Assembly (NCBI GenBank): GCA_036571765.1
Contig: BROE01000011.1
Location: forward strand, 4,318,832-4,382,831
Source: Plecoglossus altivelis
Taxonomy: Eukaryota; Chordata; Actinopteri; Osmeriformes; Plecoglossidae
DNA: 64,000 bases
Direction: 5' to 3'
Shown here: positions 1-12,086 of the stretch, piece by piece
Layout: each line of letters begins with the position of its first letter
Numbering within the stretch: the first letter of the stretch is position 1
Position numbers and translations under genes: made by a program
Notes under the pieces: generated by a model
Told to the model about the DNA's origin: nothing
The model's input: only the letters and a program-made list of their open reading frames with translations
Databases searched by the model: none

Positions 1-39
1 CCTCCCCCTCCTCCCCCTCCTCCCCTCCCCTTCCTCCAG

Positions 40-895
40 GAGTCCTAAAGGCTGTTGGTCACATAAATGACACTCTGGGACCAGCCCTCATCGCTTCGGT
101 AAGTTCAGCGTGTGTGTGTGTATGTGTGTGTGTGTTGCCCTATGCGTGCGAGACAGTGTTTTGGTTTGCAAGTGCATATTGATTTGCAGATATATATCTC
201 ATCCGGACGGTTAAGCTGAAAGCTGAGTGAAGAAGAAGCCCCTTCCTGATAACAGTAGATCAATGAGATGGACTGAGAGAAGGGATCAAAATCTAGAGGG
301 TGTTTTGAGTTAATTGAAGGAAAAGGTGTTGAGCTGAAAAAGAGTGAAATATTGGTGAGGAAAAGACCATCTAAATGGTTGTATATGTGTGTGCTGCTGC
401 ACTGCGGAGGGACCTGGAATGAGAGAGAGATAAAAAGATGAAAGAAGACCAGAAAAACGAAAGATTAATGGTGGTAGACGTTTGTGTGAGAATTAATCTT
501 GGGATGCAGTCAGGCGTTAAAAAATGCTCCTAGACACTACAACACAAATATTTACTGCTTGGTGTTTCAGATAGAAAGCACAAACATGTCCAGTGTGCTT
601 AGTCACAATTCTGACCACTGCAAGCAGTGGAGATGTCGTCATTGATGAAGTGTTATTGAATTGTTTATAACTTATATCTGATTAAGTGCGTGTTTGTGTG
701 TGTTTGTGTGTGTTTGTGTGTGTTTGTGTTGCAGGGCATCAGTGTGGTAGAGCAGGAGCAGTTGGACAACACAATGATCGAAATGGACGGCACAGAGAAC
801 AAGTGTGAGTCACACATACTCCTCACACATACACACACGCACGCACATGCACACACACACACACGCACGCACGCACGCGCACACACGCACGCACG

Positions 896-927
<32 letters not shown>

Positions 928-3016
928 CACACACACGCACGCACACACACGCACGCACACACACAATGTGAAACCTTGCCCTCTCCTTCACAGCCCAGTT
1001 TGGGGCCAATGCAATCCTGGGGGTATCTCTGGCCATCTGCAAGGCTGGTGCAGCAGAGAAAGCAGTCCCACTGTACCGTCACATAGCTGACCTAGCTGGA
1101 AACACAGAGCTGGTGCTCCCAGTACCAGTAAGACCCACTCTTCTTCTACTAATAGAAGCAAGAAGTAAAGAAATGCTACAATGGGGTTATTCATCACCAA
1201 TAACTCATGCTCCTTTTAAACTCCCTTGTCTCCACCTCCCTCCCTCCACTCTCCTCTCTTCTTTCCCCTCTCTTTCCATCCCCTGTCTTCTTTCTCTGTC
1301 TCTTCCTCCTCCCTTCATCTTCCCCATGATTCTTGGCCTCTGTCCCTCTTCTCCTCGTTACCTCCCTCCATCTCACCCTCCATCTTCCCCCCTCACTTCC
1401 TCCAAGGCCTTCAACGTCATTAACGGTGGCTCCCATGCTGGCAACAAACTGGCCATGCAGGAGTTTATGGTCCTTCCTGTTGGGGCTGAGTCTTTCCGCG
1501 AGGCACTGAGGGTGGGGTCAGAGCTGTACCACACGCTGAGGGGAGTGATCCAGGAGAAGTACGGACAGGACGCCACCAACGTGGGCGACGAGGGGGGGTT
1601 TGCCCCCAACATCCTGGAGAACAGTGAGGGTGAGAGAGGGAAGCCGCGAGGGTCTGGGTGGGTCCAAAACCTCCAAGGTTTCCAAACCCCTGCTGGATCT
1701 GAACCTCCTCCTCATCTTCTTGAAGAAATAACCCCCCACCCCTCCTTTCCCCCCTCCCTCCCCTCCCCTCACACCTTTCCATTTCAGCTCTAGAACTGCT
1801 GAAGACAGCCATAGAGAAGGCAGGCTTCACAGACAAGGTGGTGATCGGAATGGACGTGGCGGCCTCCGAGTTCTACCGCGACGGAAAGTACGACCTGGAC
1901 TTCAAGTCCCCCCCCAACCCTGACAGACACATCAGTGGAGAGGAGCTATCTGACATCTACCAGAGCTTCGTCAACGACTACCCAGGTGAGCTGACTGTCG
2001 ATTACTCAGGTGAACAGACTAAGCATGACCTAACTGCTTGACACTGACCACTACTAGGTGCGCTAACTATTCTCGTCCCCCCACGCCAGTGGTCTCCATC
2101 GAGGACCCGTTTGACCAGGATGATTGGGAGGCATGGTCCCGTCTCTCGGCATCTGTGGGCATTCAGGTCGTCGGGGACGACCTGACAGTGACCAATCCAA
2201 AGCGAATAGAGAAGGCTGCGGAGGAAAGAGCGTGCAACTGCCTCCTCCTCAAGGTCAACCAGATAGGCTCGGTCACCGAGGCCATCCAGGCGTAAGTTTG
2301 ACCTTTGACCCTTAAAAGGCCCCCCTGGGGAATAGCTTGACAACACATAGTTAGCTGGCAGCTGTCACTGTGCATACTGAGTCAAAAATGTGTGACATTA
2401 TTACATCTATCCATCACTCCCACTAATGGTGCCATCAATCAGTCACCAGTCATGAGGCACCACTCAAGTACCGCAGGTACTTAATCCAGCCATCAATCTG
2501 GTGCAGTAAATCATTTGAACTGTGTCAACTCTGTGTTGCGACAGTGTCTCATGCTGCTGGATACACTTTACGTTCCCTGCCCCCCCATGCCCTCTCTCCC
2601 CCATGCCCCACCCACTTCTATCTCTCTCATCCATCTCTCCCCTTTTCTATACTCTCTCCCTTCCTACCTGGCTTCCCCCCTCCCCTCCCCTCCCCTAGGT
2701 GTAAACTGGCCCAAGCTAATGGTTGGGGGGTGATGGTCAGCCATCGTTCAGGAGAGACAGAGGACACCTTCATTGCTGACTTGGTGGTGGGCCTCTGCAC
2801 TGGGCAGGTACAACACAAACATTAACACCCAATACATTTTGACACAAACTGTACTTCTCAACAGTTTGAATTCTGTTTTAAACCAATCTGCTTTCCCTCT
2901 CTCTCTCTGTCTCTCTCTTGCTCTCTCTCTCTTTTGCTCTCTCTCTCTCTCTCTTTCGCTCTCTCTCTCGCTCTCGCTCTCGCTCTCTTTCGTTCTCTCT
3001 CTCTCTCTCGCTCTCT

Positions 3017-3047
<31 letters not shown>

Positions 3048-3808
3048 AGATTAAGACTGGTGCCCCCTGTAGATCTGAGAGACTGGCCAAGTACAACCAA
3101 CTCATGAGGTCAGTGCTCTTCCTTCTCCCCCCCCCCTTTTTTATTATTCCTCATTTTGTTCCCTCATTCTCAGTCATCACTCTCACTCTTAATCAAATAT
3201 TCATGGCCCCTTGAATGAAGTTAGTGCTTCCATGTCAAATCTGCATTTCTCTTCATAACTGGACTACTGGGAAATGTAAATGAATGGTGTTACAGTGAAA
3301 ACATCAGAGAATCGAATAGTCTCACTCGTTTTGCACTAAGGACACAAACACACACACACACACACACACACACAGATACTTTCGTGTCACACATAGTAAA
3401 GCACACGCCAATGTCATCCCATGTGTGCAGTCTGATCGTTGTGAGCACTTGGGATCAGATCAGCAGATAATCTCATTGGCCTCTTAGGGGACAAGGGGCG
3501 GTGCAGGTGGGGGATGGGGGGTGGGGAGGGCAGCTAACCCAATCAGAACAGCTTTAGCCATGAATAGCCAATAACACCACTTGAATACTGAGATGATGTC
3601 ATGTCAACATTCCCATCATTGTACCAGTTTTCGTATGCCTAAGCCTGACCCTATGGCATGGGTCTCCTGTTATTCTTACCATGGACAATCTGTTTCACAC
3701 TTGCTGTCTGTCTCTTTCTCCCTCTCTTTCATCTGCAGGATTGAGGAGGAGTTGGGCGATCAAGCTCGCTTCGCCGGTCACAACTTCAGAAATCCTAGTG
3801 CTCTGTGA
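40..3808 (+). CDS. eno2: Gamma-enolase (neuron-type enolase), 5'-truncated by the window edge
   Basis: Enolase converts 2-phosphoglycerate to phosphoenolpyruvate in cytosolic glycolysis. Nine coding exons are readable: 40-98, 735-804, 994-1127, 1407-1629, 1788-1985, 2090-2291, 2699-2807, 3050-3108, 3739-3808 (TGA 3806-3808). All introns are GT-AG and the phases join without a break. The fragment covers about residue 104 to the end of a protein of about 434 residues; the N-terminal exons lie left of the window. Conserved motifs include NVINGGSHAGNK, GDEGGFAPN, SIEDPFDQDDW, KVNQIGSVTEAIQA (catalytic Lys) and MVSHRSGETEDTF. The C-terminus FRNPSAL resembles ENO2 (FRNPSVL) more than ENO1/ENO3, and the neighbours tpi1 and gnb3 match the human ENO2 locus, so I call eno2 rather than eno1 or eno3. 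The enzyme assignment is nearly certain; the paralogue call is somewhat less so. Confidence 0.95.
838..965. repeat. (CA)n / ACGC interrupted microsatellite in eno2 intron
   Basis: Alternating purine-pyrimidine tract of CA units interrupted by CG steps, starting just downstream of the exon ending at 804 and stopping about 30 bp before the acceptor at 993. Such tracts can adopt Z-DNA. Confidence 0.9.
2893..3047 (+). repeat. (CT)n tract forming an extended polypyrimidine tract before an eno2 exon
   Basis: About 150 bp of CT units with occasional TTCG or GCTC interruptions runs directly into the AG at 3048-3049 that precedes the 59-bp exon 3050-3108. On the sense strand it makes a very long polypyrimidine tract. 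Confidence 0.9.
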
Positions 3809-4490
3809 GACCTCTCCTCTGTTAGACCACTCCTGTGAGACCCATGTGACCCAACTGCACACCCACCACCGACACACAGACAGGACCAATCGAACTACAG
3901 ACAGACAGAAAGACAGACAGACAGACAGACAGGCAGGACTGCTACAAACAGAACCAACCAATCTTTGACAGGCAAACTAAATTGATGCCAGTAGATTGCC
4001 AGACGTGGATGGAAACATTTGTGTTGATCAAATATGTGAAGCTTGAAGCACAACTTGAACTGATGACAACCAAGATACATATTTGTATATACTGACTTGG
4101 ATGACTGAAAGAAATACACAAACACGCACACACCCATGACATCGTGTTGCACAGTCATGCACTCCTTCACCCATGACGACATGAAAACTGCACTCTCCAT
4201 CCCCCTCTCCTCTCACTCTCTCACACCACCCCCTTCTCCAGGCACTGTCCTCTCCTCTCTCTGCATCCCTCCTCTTGGTCCTGTTGTTGCTATTGGTTAC
4301 TTCCTCACTCCTGCCCCCTTGTGTGGCTCTCTGATTGGCCTGGTACCCACATGCTTGAAGCCCCCACCCCCCTCCCCATCCTTGAGTTCCTATATCTGCA
4401 GAATAGCTGTATGAAAATACTGTTTCCGATAAATGTCTGTCACGGAAAACTAAACTTGTGAAATAAAGAGATAAATACTTAGCAGTTTAA
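3809..4490 (+). other. eno2 3' untranslated region (inferred extent)
   Basis: Non-coding sequence between the eno2 stop and the first canonical polyadenylation signal. It contains an AGAC tetranucleotide run (about 3897-3932) and no plausible reading frame. The end point is inferred from the AATAAA at 4462-4467. Confidence 0.6.
4462..4467 (+). terminator. eno2 polyadenylation signal AATAAA
   Basis: Canonical AATAAA about 650 nt after the eno2 stop codon, with GT-rich sequence (tctgtgttttctg) about 40 nt downstream. It is the first canonical signal on this strand after the stop. Confidence 0.65.
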
Positions 4491-4950
4491 AATCATTCCA
4501 GGCCTGCCTCTGTGTTTTCTGCTCCTGCATGATGGAGTTACCCAGTTCCCACTGACACTAGTATTCGTTTTTTATCACTTAATCGGTAAATGTGAAGGAT
4601 AACAGAACGTACTAGTCTATCTCAGCAGTAAATGCCTCTTGTGTGTTACCTACATGCATTGCTACACTGATTAAGTTTTAGACATACGTGACAAAGTGTT
4701 ACATTGGTCGCGTATCAAACCCAGGCAAGTACCCACAATCCTCGTTTCTCAAGTACACACAGAGAAGGTTGCATAAGATCACAGAAATGCTCTATGGCTA
4801 CTTGCAGCTGGCTCTCGCTCAGCGGGCGAGAATTCTGCCATTGACCTGCTAACGCTCGATGTTTCTGAGCCTGACTCACAGCATGTTTTATGAAGATACT
4901 ACCTTCAGCCACCAGGGGGTCCAATTGTTACATACAGCTCAAGACCACAG

Positions 4951-4952
<2 letters not shown>

Positions 4953-5023
<71 letters not shown>
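4953..5023. repeat. Perfect (CA)n microsatellite between eno2 and tpi1
   Basis: Uninterrupted CA dinucleotide run of about 35 units in the convergent intergenic region between the two 3' ends. Confidence 0.95.
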
Positions 5024-5025
<2 letters not shown>

Positions 5026-5103
5026 ACAGATTGCCACACAGATGGTCAGTACTATGTGCATTGGAACAAACAATTTTAATAGAATTCAGTAGCACATAAA
5101 ACA

Positions 5104-5109
5104 TTTATT
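5104..5109 (-). terminator. tpi1 polyadenylation signal
   Basis: TTTATT on the plus strand is AATAAA on the tpi1 strand, about 370 nt past the tpi1 stop. It implies a short 3'UTR (about 5090-5479), leaving roughly 600 bp between the convergent eno2 and tpi1 transcripts. Confidence 0.6.
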
Positions 5110-5479
5110 CACATTGTTTTAAGGGTTTGGATTCTTGTCATTGGTTGACAGGTTACAGACCAAATAAATCAACCAATCGGTGTGAGGAAGTTAAGGTGCA
5201 ATTTCAGGAGCTAAATTACTATCACAGTTGTGCTGGTGACACATTGACTTGTTCACAGTAGTGAACACACAAACACCCAGTGTGAGCATAACCACATGTA
5301 GTGCATTCGTTAATACAATATTTGGTTAACTTCTATGGTATATTGTGTGGTAGGTGAAAAAGCCCAAACCTAACACTAGTGCAGCACTGCATAGACACAC
5401 ATATGTGCACACAGAAACCTTGGGATAAGGACTGAGTCATGTGACGATCTAGGAGCGTCAGCTGGTCCCCAGGCTGCAT

Positions 5480-7429
5480 CTAGGTACGTGCGTTGATGAT
5501 ATCAACAAACTCGGGTTTGAGAGAGGCCCCGCCCACCAGGAAGCCATCCACGTCACCTTGGGAGGCCAGCTCTTTACAGTTGGCCCCGGTGACGGAGCCT
5601 GGGAGGGGGGTGTGAGGGTGAACGAGCAGGAAGGGTTAGAGAGAAAGAGAGGGGGATTAGAGGGATGAAGCAAATGGAAAAGAGGGAACAGAGAGGAAAA
5701 AAAGAGGAAGGGAGGGAGGAAGACGACAAACATTGTCAATATCCAGGTTAAATCTGCATGTTTGAGTGTGCGTGACATGTGGACCCCAGATGGATTGACA
5801 ATCAATGAAGAAAATTAAGAAAAATAACAATAAAAAAACTTCAGAAACTTTGAAGGAATGGCTGGATAAGTCCAGCAGCCTGTGTTCCCCACTGACCTCC
5901 GTATATGATGCGGACAGACTCTGCCACGGCCTCAGAGACATTGGTCCTCAGCCACGCCCTCAGCTGCTCATGCACCTCCTGGGCCTAGCATAGAGGACAC
6001 AGGGTTACACACAGACACACAGACACAGACACAGACACAGACACAGACACACACAGATGGATCATGACCTGCTCTGGTGTTGCAGTCTTGCCTGTGCCAA
6101 TGGCCCAAACAGGCTCGTAGGCCAGAACCACCTTCCCCCAGTCCTTCACATTGTCTAAAACAACCACCACCACCACCAGGGTAGAAAACAGATAATTGCA
6201 TGACAACAGTCAACACACAACGGCAGAAGACTCTGCAGTCACAAGATGGTTGCTATTCTGTGGGTCATTTCATCTAGAGGGTTCTATTGGTCTAAACATG
6301 GCTCGATTCAACGGCTGAACCATTAGACAAGGCATTCACCAGTGCTGAACTTGCGGTAAAAGGGTATGGACTATCAGTAAAGCAATCTAACAGTGGTCTA
6401 AGTCTAGTTGTCAGTGCTAATTAACGTTTGACTCCAGATTGAAGTTTTGGTCTTCCCTTGTGGTCATTCAATAATGACCACATTATGACCGCGGTGCTCA
6501 CCTGCAATGACCTGAGTCTGGGCGTACACCACCTCTTCTGTTGTCCCAGCCTCCCTCTCCTCCAGCTTCTCCCCGATGCAGGCGATGACCCCAAGATCGT
6601 TCTCAAGGGCGTGAGCTACCTTCTGACCAATTAGCTCATCGCATTCTCCAAAAACATGGCGCCTCTCGGAGTGCCCCAAGATGACCCATTCTACCCCACA
6701 GTCCTTAATCATGGCTGGGCTGGGAAGAGGAGGAGGCGGGGGGAGAGAGAGACACACGCAAGATGACATCGAGAGAAGGAAGTCGTGAGAGGGACAAAGA
6801 GTCAATGTTCTTTTACATTTGAGGTTGAGTGTGTGTGTTTTCAGCATGCAGGACAGTGTGTTTAGACAGTGCAGTGGGTGTCACCACCTTGTCTCTCCAG
6901 TGAAGGCTCCCTTGGATACCTTGTAACAGTTCTGGGCTGCCACACCAATCCTGGCATCTAAGTTGGAACGGACATAGTCCAGGTAGATGGTGGGGGCACC
7001 ACACACCACCTCTGAGAGCGAGAAGGAGAGAGAGAGAAGGAGAGAGAGAGAAGGAGAGAGAGAGAGAAGGAGAGAGAGAAGGAGAGCTGGAGCTGTCAGG
7101 TGACTTCAATGTAGAATGATGCAGGGTTTGTGCAGAATCATTTCCACTCTGACCATTTCAATATTTTGTATTTATGCTTGTTCATTATATTCGGTTTATA
7201 TTATGTATAGGCAGATTATGGATGAGAAGACCAGCGTGTAAGCGCATTGAGCTAAATTTGAACTGACGTTAAAGAGATTTGGATGGTCAATAATAGCATC
7301 ATACTACAGTAGTTTACCGGTTTCGTCGTGGAGGGTAGCAGTATTCAGGGTTGTAATTAAGTCACCAAGACTCTTTTTGTCACCGTTCATCTTCCAGTTT
7401 CCACCGACGAAAAATGTTCTAGACGACAT
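5480..7429 (-). CDS. tpi1: Triosephosphate isomerase, complete
   Basis: Interconverts dihydroxyacetone phosphate and glyceraldehyde 3-phosphate in glycolysis. Six exons, read from the minus strand: 7429-7318, 7011-6888, 6719-6502, 6154-6069, 5984-5897, 5598-5480. They sum to 747 nt, a 248-residue protein, matching the usual 248-249. All introns are GT-AG. The start MSSRTFFVGGNWKMNG carries the active-site Lys (NWKMNG). Exon 3 has GHSERR (catalytic His). Exon 4 has AYEPVWAIGTGK (catalytic Glu and the mobile loop). Exon 5 ends IIYGG and exon 6 opens SVTGANCKELA. The stop is TAG at 5480-5482. No key residue is missing. Teleosts often carry two copies, tpi1a and tpi1b, and I cannot say which this is. 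Confidence 0.98.
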
Positions 7430-7882
7430 GACTGAATGATGATGGATACCAGTGCTAATGAATAACAGACGCCACAGACCTGGAAAGAGATGGACGCAAC
7501 TGTGCCGTATCTACAGTACTTGTCCTGTCAGTTACCGCCCCCTTCAGCTGTAGCTTCTGCGTATTGGCTCACAACCTCGTCTGTTCCGTCTGGTTTGCTT
7601 TCCAGAGGCGTGGTTAAGAATCTCCCGGCCAATTGTTTAACTGATGTGCATTCCACTTTTCCTCGGTTTCAGCCAATGGTTTGACTCACGCATGTTGATT
7701 TCCTGGAAATTTAAATACCGGAAAAAACATTTATAATTGGACGACACATGAGTTTGCTTACTCAACCCATTCCGTCATGAAGAGGTAAACTAACGCGGTA
7801 ATCTCGGACTTGTATACACCAAAAAACGATATGATTCGATTCTGCTGTTTTATGCATTAAAATAATTCAAAACATTTACTTC
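7430..7882 (-). promoter_or_regulatory. tpi1 upstream region with CCAAT motif
   Basis: The 450 bp between the tpi1 start codon and the polyadenylation signal of the next gene (same strand) must hold the tpi1 promoter. A CCAAT pentamer on the gene's strand lies at 7563-7567, 134 nt before the ATG. I see no TATA box at a sensible distance. No gene is visible here. Confidence 0.35.
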
Positions 7883-7888
7883 TTTATT
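7883..7888 (-). terminator. Polyadenylation signal of the coiled-coil gene
   Basis: AATAAA on the minus strand, about 420 nt after the TAA at 8309-8311 and before the tpi1 start. Position fits; not otherwise proven. Confidence 0.45.
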
Positions 7889-8308
7889 TGCTCTCAACGA
7901 AGGTCAGATGATGAGAACTGCCAAATACATCTACTCACAGAAAGAGCTTTCCTAACTATAATTCTAGAACACATTCCTTACCACGTTAATCCATGGCAAG
8001 TTTATTAAATTAGGTCAATTTCAAGGCCTCTTCCACAGGTTTAAGACACTAATATGCGGAATGAAAAACCTCAAGTTTTAAAAGGCATCTTGTATTAAGC
8101 TATTCAGCAAGAACGCTGAAATGCATGATGCGAAGTGTCAAGGGTCAGGATCCTGATCAAGGATCCCTCTATGCATCCTAGGATTTTCTCCAGAACACCA
8201 AGCAGCCGAAGCAGCCAACATTCTTTTTCTTTTTGCCAGATGTATTCTGAAAAAAACACCACAAAGTATCAACACATCTACTCCAGTACACAAGGAAACA
8301 TGCAGGGT

Positions 8309-9574
8309 TTACACTGGACATGACTGGGCAACCTCGGTTTGGGTCTGCTGCGACTGGCACCTCCTTACAGCTTGATGCCTCAGTTGCTGCTGAAGGAGTT
8401 GAATGTGCTCTTGGCACTCCTTCAGGCCCTCTGCTTCTGCTTTCTGCAGAGCTTCCAGGTCCACGGCTGTTTCCTCTGCCTGTTTCTGCAGAGCTTCTAG
8501 TTCTGAGGCTCCTTGCTCAGCCTGTTTCACTGGAGACTCGATCTTGGGACATTTAGGATGAGCTCTGGTTTTATTTAGCAAGATTCGTCCTGAACTTCGT
8601 CCAGGACCTTCTCCAGAACATGGCAACGCGTGTCCTTCTCCTTCAAGTTCAGTTGCAAGCTGGTCATTACACCAGCCATCTTCATCAGCTTTGCTTTAAA
8701 AGCCTCCAGGTCCTGTTCCACCTTCTGCTTCGTCTGGAGGGCCTCCTTCTTCTCACTTAACAGGACGATGATCTTCCCATCCTTTTCTGCAATTTCTGCT
8801 CTGAGGTTCCTCTCCAGGGTAATGAGATTTGCCCTAGTCATTCTGCATTTCATATCAGCCATCTTTATGGCTGACAGGGCCTCACAGATTTCAGCTCTGA
8901 GGCCAGAGAGTACCGTCTGGAACTCTATCCCCCCAAGCTGAGCCAGTTTGGGGGCCATGCTTCCAGCCTCCAGCAGCTTGGCTGTGGCCAAAGTGAGGCC
9001 CTGCTCAGACAACCTCAAGGCTTTGACTGCCTGGTCCCTCTGAGATGTCAGCTCCTGCCTCTCCTTCTCCCAGGCTCTCAGATGAGAGGTCAAAGCATCC
9101 TCCAGCTCCTGTCGGGTCCCTTGAAAGTCCACCAAGTTTGCTGTTGTGAGGCTGGCGATTCTTTCTGCCTCTGTCTTAGCAGCGTCCCGGCCCTGCAGGG
9201 TGGTCTGAGCCCTGGCCAGGGCTTCTTCTGCTAGAACACAAGCTTGTACTTCAGTCTGGAACTTCTGGTGAAGCTCCTCTATCGTACTCTGAAACGTATT
9301 CCTCTCCACCTTCATCTCCTCAACCTCTTTGGCCAGATTCCTCTCTCTGGCAGTGGCCTCTTCAGCCTCAGCTGTTGCCCTGAGGACATCATGATGCTTC
9401 TCCGTAATCACTCTCAGGCAGGTTCTTCTAGTCAGCTTCTCCCAGCCCCCTGGGGCCTTTTTAAGGTCACAGACATTAGTCATCATTTGAGGTTGTTTGC
9501 ACACTGTCTCGGAAGATGTCACTTCTGACTTGAGGTCTCCTTTGTCATCAAGCACACGTGAAAGGGTTTCTTCA
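8309..9574 (-). CDS. Unidentified coiled-coil protein, last exon(s), with a frame change
   Basis: I do not recognise this gene. A long frame runs from a good acceptor (TTTTCCCCAG, exon base 9574) to a stop at 8575-8577. It is rich in E, K, A, Q and L, with long heptad-like helices (for example RERNLAKEVEEMKVERNTFQ and LLSEKKEALQTKQKVEQDLE). A second frame of the same composition (ASELEALQKQAEETAVDLEA) overlaps it from 8626 and continues to TAA at 8309-8311. The two join only through a one-base frameshift or a very short intron. The acceptor implies an upstream exon I could not find. If none exists, the first in-frame ATG is at 9486. No membrane segment or signal peptide is visible. It could be a lineage-specific gene or a decaying copy; the long open frame argues for function. 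Confidence 0.65.
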
Positions 9575-12086
9575 CTGGGGAAAATTGAAATAATTAAGCA
9601 TCGTCATCTTCACCAATAAATACAGTAATAAAGTAAGTGTCATATAAACATTCCAATCATTATGACATAGAACAATGGTCTTGTTATAAATGGCCAAACT
9701 GGAAAGAGCCAGTTTGCAAATCTGTTCTGTTTAAAAGGCCAACATTTTGAAAATGTTTTCAATATGCTAGTTATTGTTTGGCTACACCACAGTAGAAATT
9801 GAAACAAGAGGCTGTCTTCTGGCCGCTGTTTGCGTTTTAAAAAATATGTTCAAAGTAGATATTAAAGAAGCTTACATGTTTTAATTGTGGATCGAGTTTT
9901 AACCTTCAAGATACGATTAGTTTATAAGCGCACATATGATTGTTTTCCAAATATATTTAGAGTAGATTTTATTATTTTTTAAGTAGCTAACATGTTACAT
10001 TTTGGACCGAGGTCTTACCTTCATATGATGTGTTCAGGATGTGTTCGGAGTGTAAGTCACATGTCATTTATAAACCGAGAATGCGTTTATGACATCTTCA
10101 ACGTGTCATTATGATACCATGGTGATCGATTGTTAACATAGCGCGATACTGTTGCCTTAAATTCAATTACTACAACGTCATGACACGTCATATTTTTTCT
10201 TCCCTATGAAGGCTATATTTAACTATATAAAGTGACGTATTGTTTATGAAAGCTGAATATGTTCACCACGTGAAAAGACTCAAGGGAAGCAGTTTAATAC
10301 ATCAAAATACTACTTAATTTATTTGATTAAAAACATGTATTTGATTCAAACCATTTAAACAATGTATTTTATGTCACAATTTATCCAACACCATATTTCT
10401 AATAAGGCCACACAGATTTGGATGAGTGGCTCCAGGTTGGCAGAATGAGGCCTACTTTTCCATAAGTCATTTTTAAGTAAGTGCTGAAGTACTTGAATAT
10501 TTGGTTAGATACCTCTGTACTTGAAGACCCAGAGTTTCAAAGCACTGACTTTCACTCGCAGCGCAGTTCCGTTTACGCTTTTACAAGTAAAGAAGTGAGT
10601 ACTTTCGCACAAGCGTCCACAGAGACCATTTAAGGTTTGTCCGCCTTAGGACTTCATTTCCGGGAGCTTTTCCGTATTTTCTCTCTCAGTCTATGTTGAG
10701 CATGCCCTTGTAGCTTGAATAGGTTTGACTGTCTCCCTGACATCTTCTTATGTTTAGCTATGCAGAGGGTGGTGTTTGTAAAGCAAAATGTGTGTTGATA
10801 AAGCATTTTGAAGGTGTTGTCATGGAGTGTTTTGGGTGTTAGTAAGGGACCCTCAGCTACCAGGTGTTGTGTCCTTGAGCCAAGCATCAGCTGGGTGTCA
10901 TGACAACCACCTTGCTCATTCTGGGTATCTTGCTGACCTCAGCAGCTGTGGCCCTTTTTCAGTGTTACAAAACCCCTGATGTCTCGAACACAAACGCACA
11001 TTCGTACGCATTCACATACCAACAAGGTGTTTAATGCAGAATTCTAGGTTTATTAGAAAGGGTTTCAACACACATTGCATTTTTACATTGGTTACAGCAG
11101 ATGTGTCAAAGTAGGTCTACAACTAAATGCAGCCCAGAGGGAAGATATTGGTTCACTTCAACAGCATTTTTCCCTGATACAACTCAGCATTGCTGAACCA
11201 TAGAAGTAGTGGTTGGGTGGAAAGCCTATCTCAGGAGTGACAGATTATATAATTGGACCATGTTTCAGAAGCACATTGTATTTGTATGGTGAAAGTTATG
11301 GTGGCCATTTTGGATCAAGTCAAAGCAGCTCTGCTGTTTAGCTGAGAATCGTCAAGAGCCCAAAATGGCAGCTGTTCCATTCCAGTGGTACACATCATCT
11401 GGATATGTGTGACCAAACGGCACTGTAGATGAACTCTGCATTCTAACATGTTACCTATAAAATACAAATAAATGTACATATCACCTTTTTATTAAACTAA
11501 TAAGTGCGGGATTTAAATGTCAAAGATCTCAAGACAATAAAAATAGATCTGTAATTCTGTCATTCTAAATATCAATCCATGTTCATTATTAATCTGTATT
11601 CATTTCACAAGTTTTTTTATTGTCAAAAACCTATACCTGCGATTGTCATTCTCACTTTAGATACAATAACAGCTTGTTTTTATTCAATAAACATTAATCA
11701 TTTTATATAATGTCTCAAATATGCTATGTTTTGGTGTTTGCCATTGTCTTGATATCATTAGTCTCAACAATAACCTGTTTTGTACATGAATGGGGATGCA
11801 ATGATTTCTGACAGATTCCATTTATACAATAAGTTCTATCCCGTCCCATCCGTCTCTGGTCACACTTGCATTCAGTGATGAGGATGAGGGAGAGAGAGGG
11901 GAAGATCTAGTACCACAACCAATGGGAAAACAAACGTCCTTGGGAAAACTCCCCAAACACAATATTTGTATCATCCTTAGATCTCTCTCGTTGATGTTGA
12001 TGTTTCCTGCCTCTTCCTCTCCTCTGCTTTCCTCCCCTGTCTCCCCCTCCTCCCCCTCGCCCGGCGTGGCCTCAGCATGATCCAGC
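9575..12086. other. Intergenic stretch: 5' side of coiled-coil gene and gnb3 3'UTR
   Basis: No convincing coding exon. AT-rich sequence at 9575-10350 must hold the unseen first exon(s) of the coiled-coil gene; a donor-like site (GAAG then GTAAGACC, minus strand) sits at 10019-10012, but its phase does not fit the acceptor at 9574. The part from about 11050 to 12086 is probably gnb3 3'UTR, with minus-strand AATAAA candidates at 11679-11684, 11488-11493 and 11049-11054. Confidence 0.5.

Noticed and set aside
665..1082. Open frames of repeated His/Thr or Cys/Val on both strands
   Set aside because: They are translations of the CA/CG microsatellite in an eno2 intron.
1373..1836. Minus-strand frames opposite eno2 exons
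   Set aside because: Shadow frames of real plus-strand exons with conserved enolase sequence.
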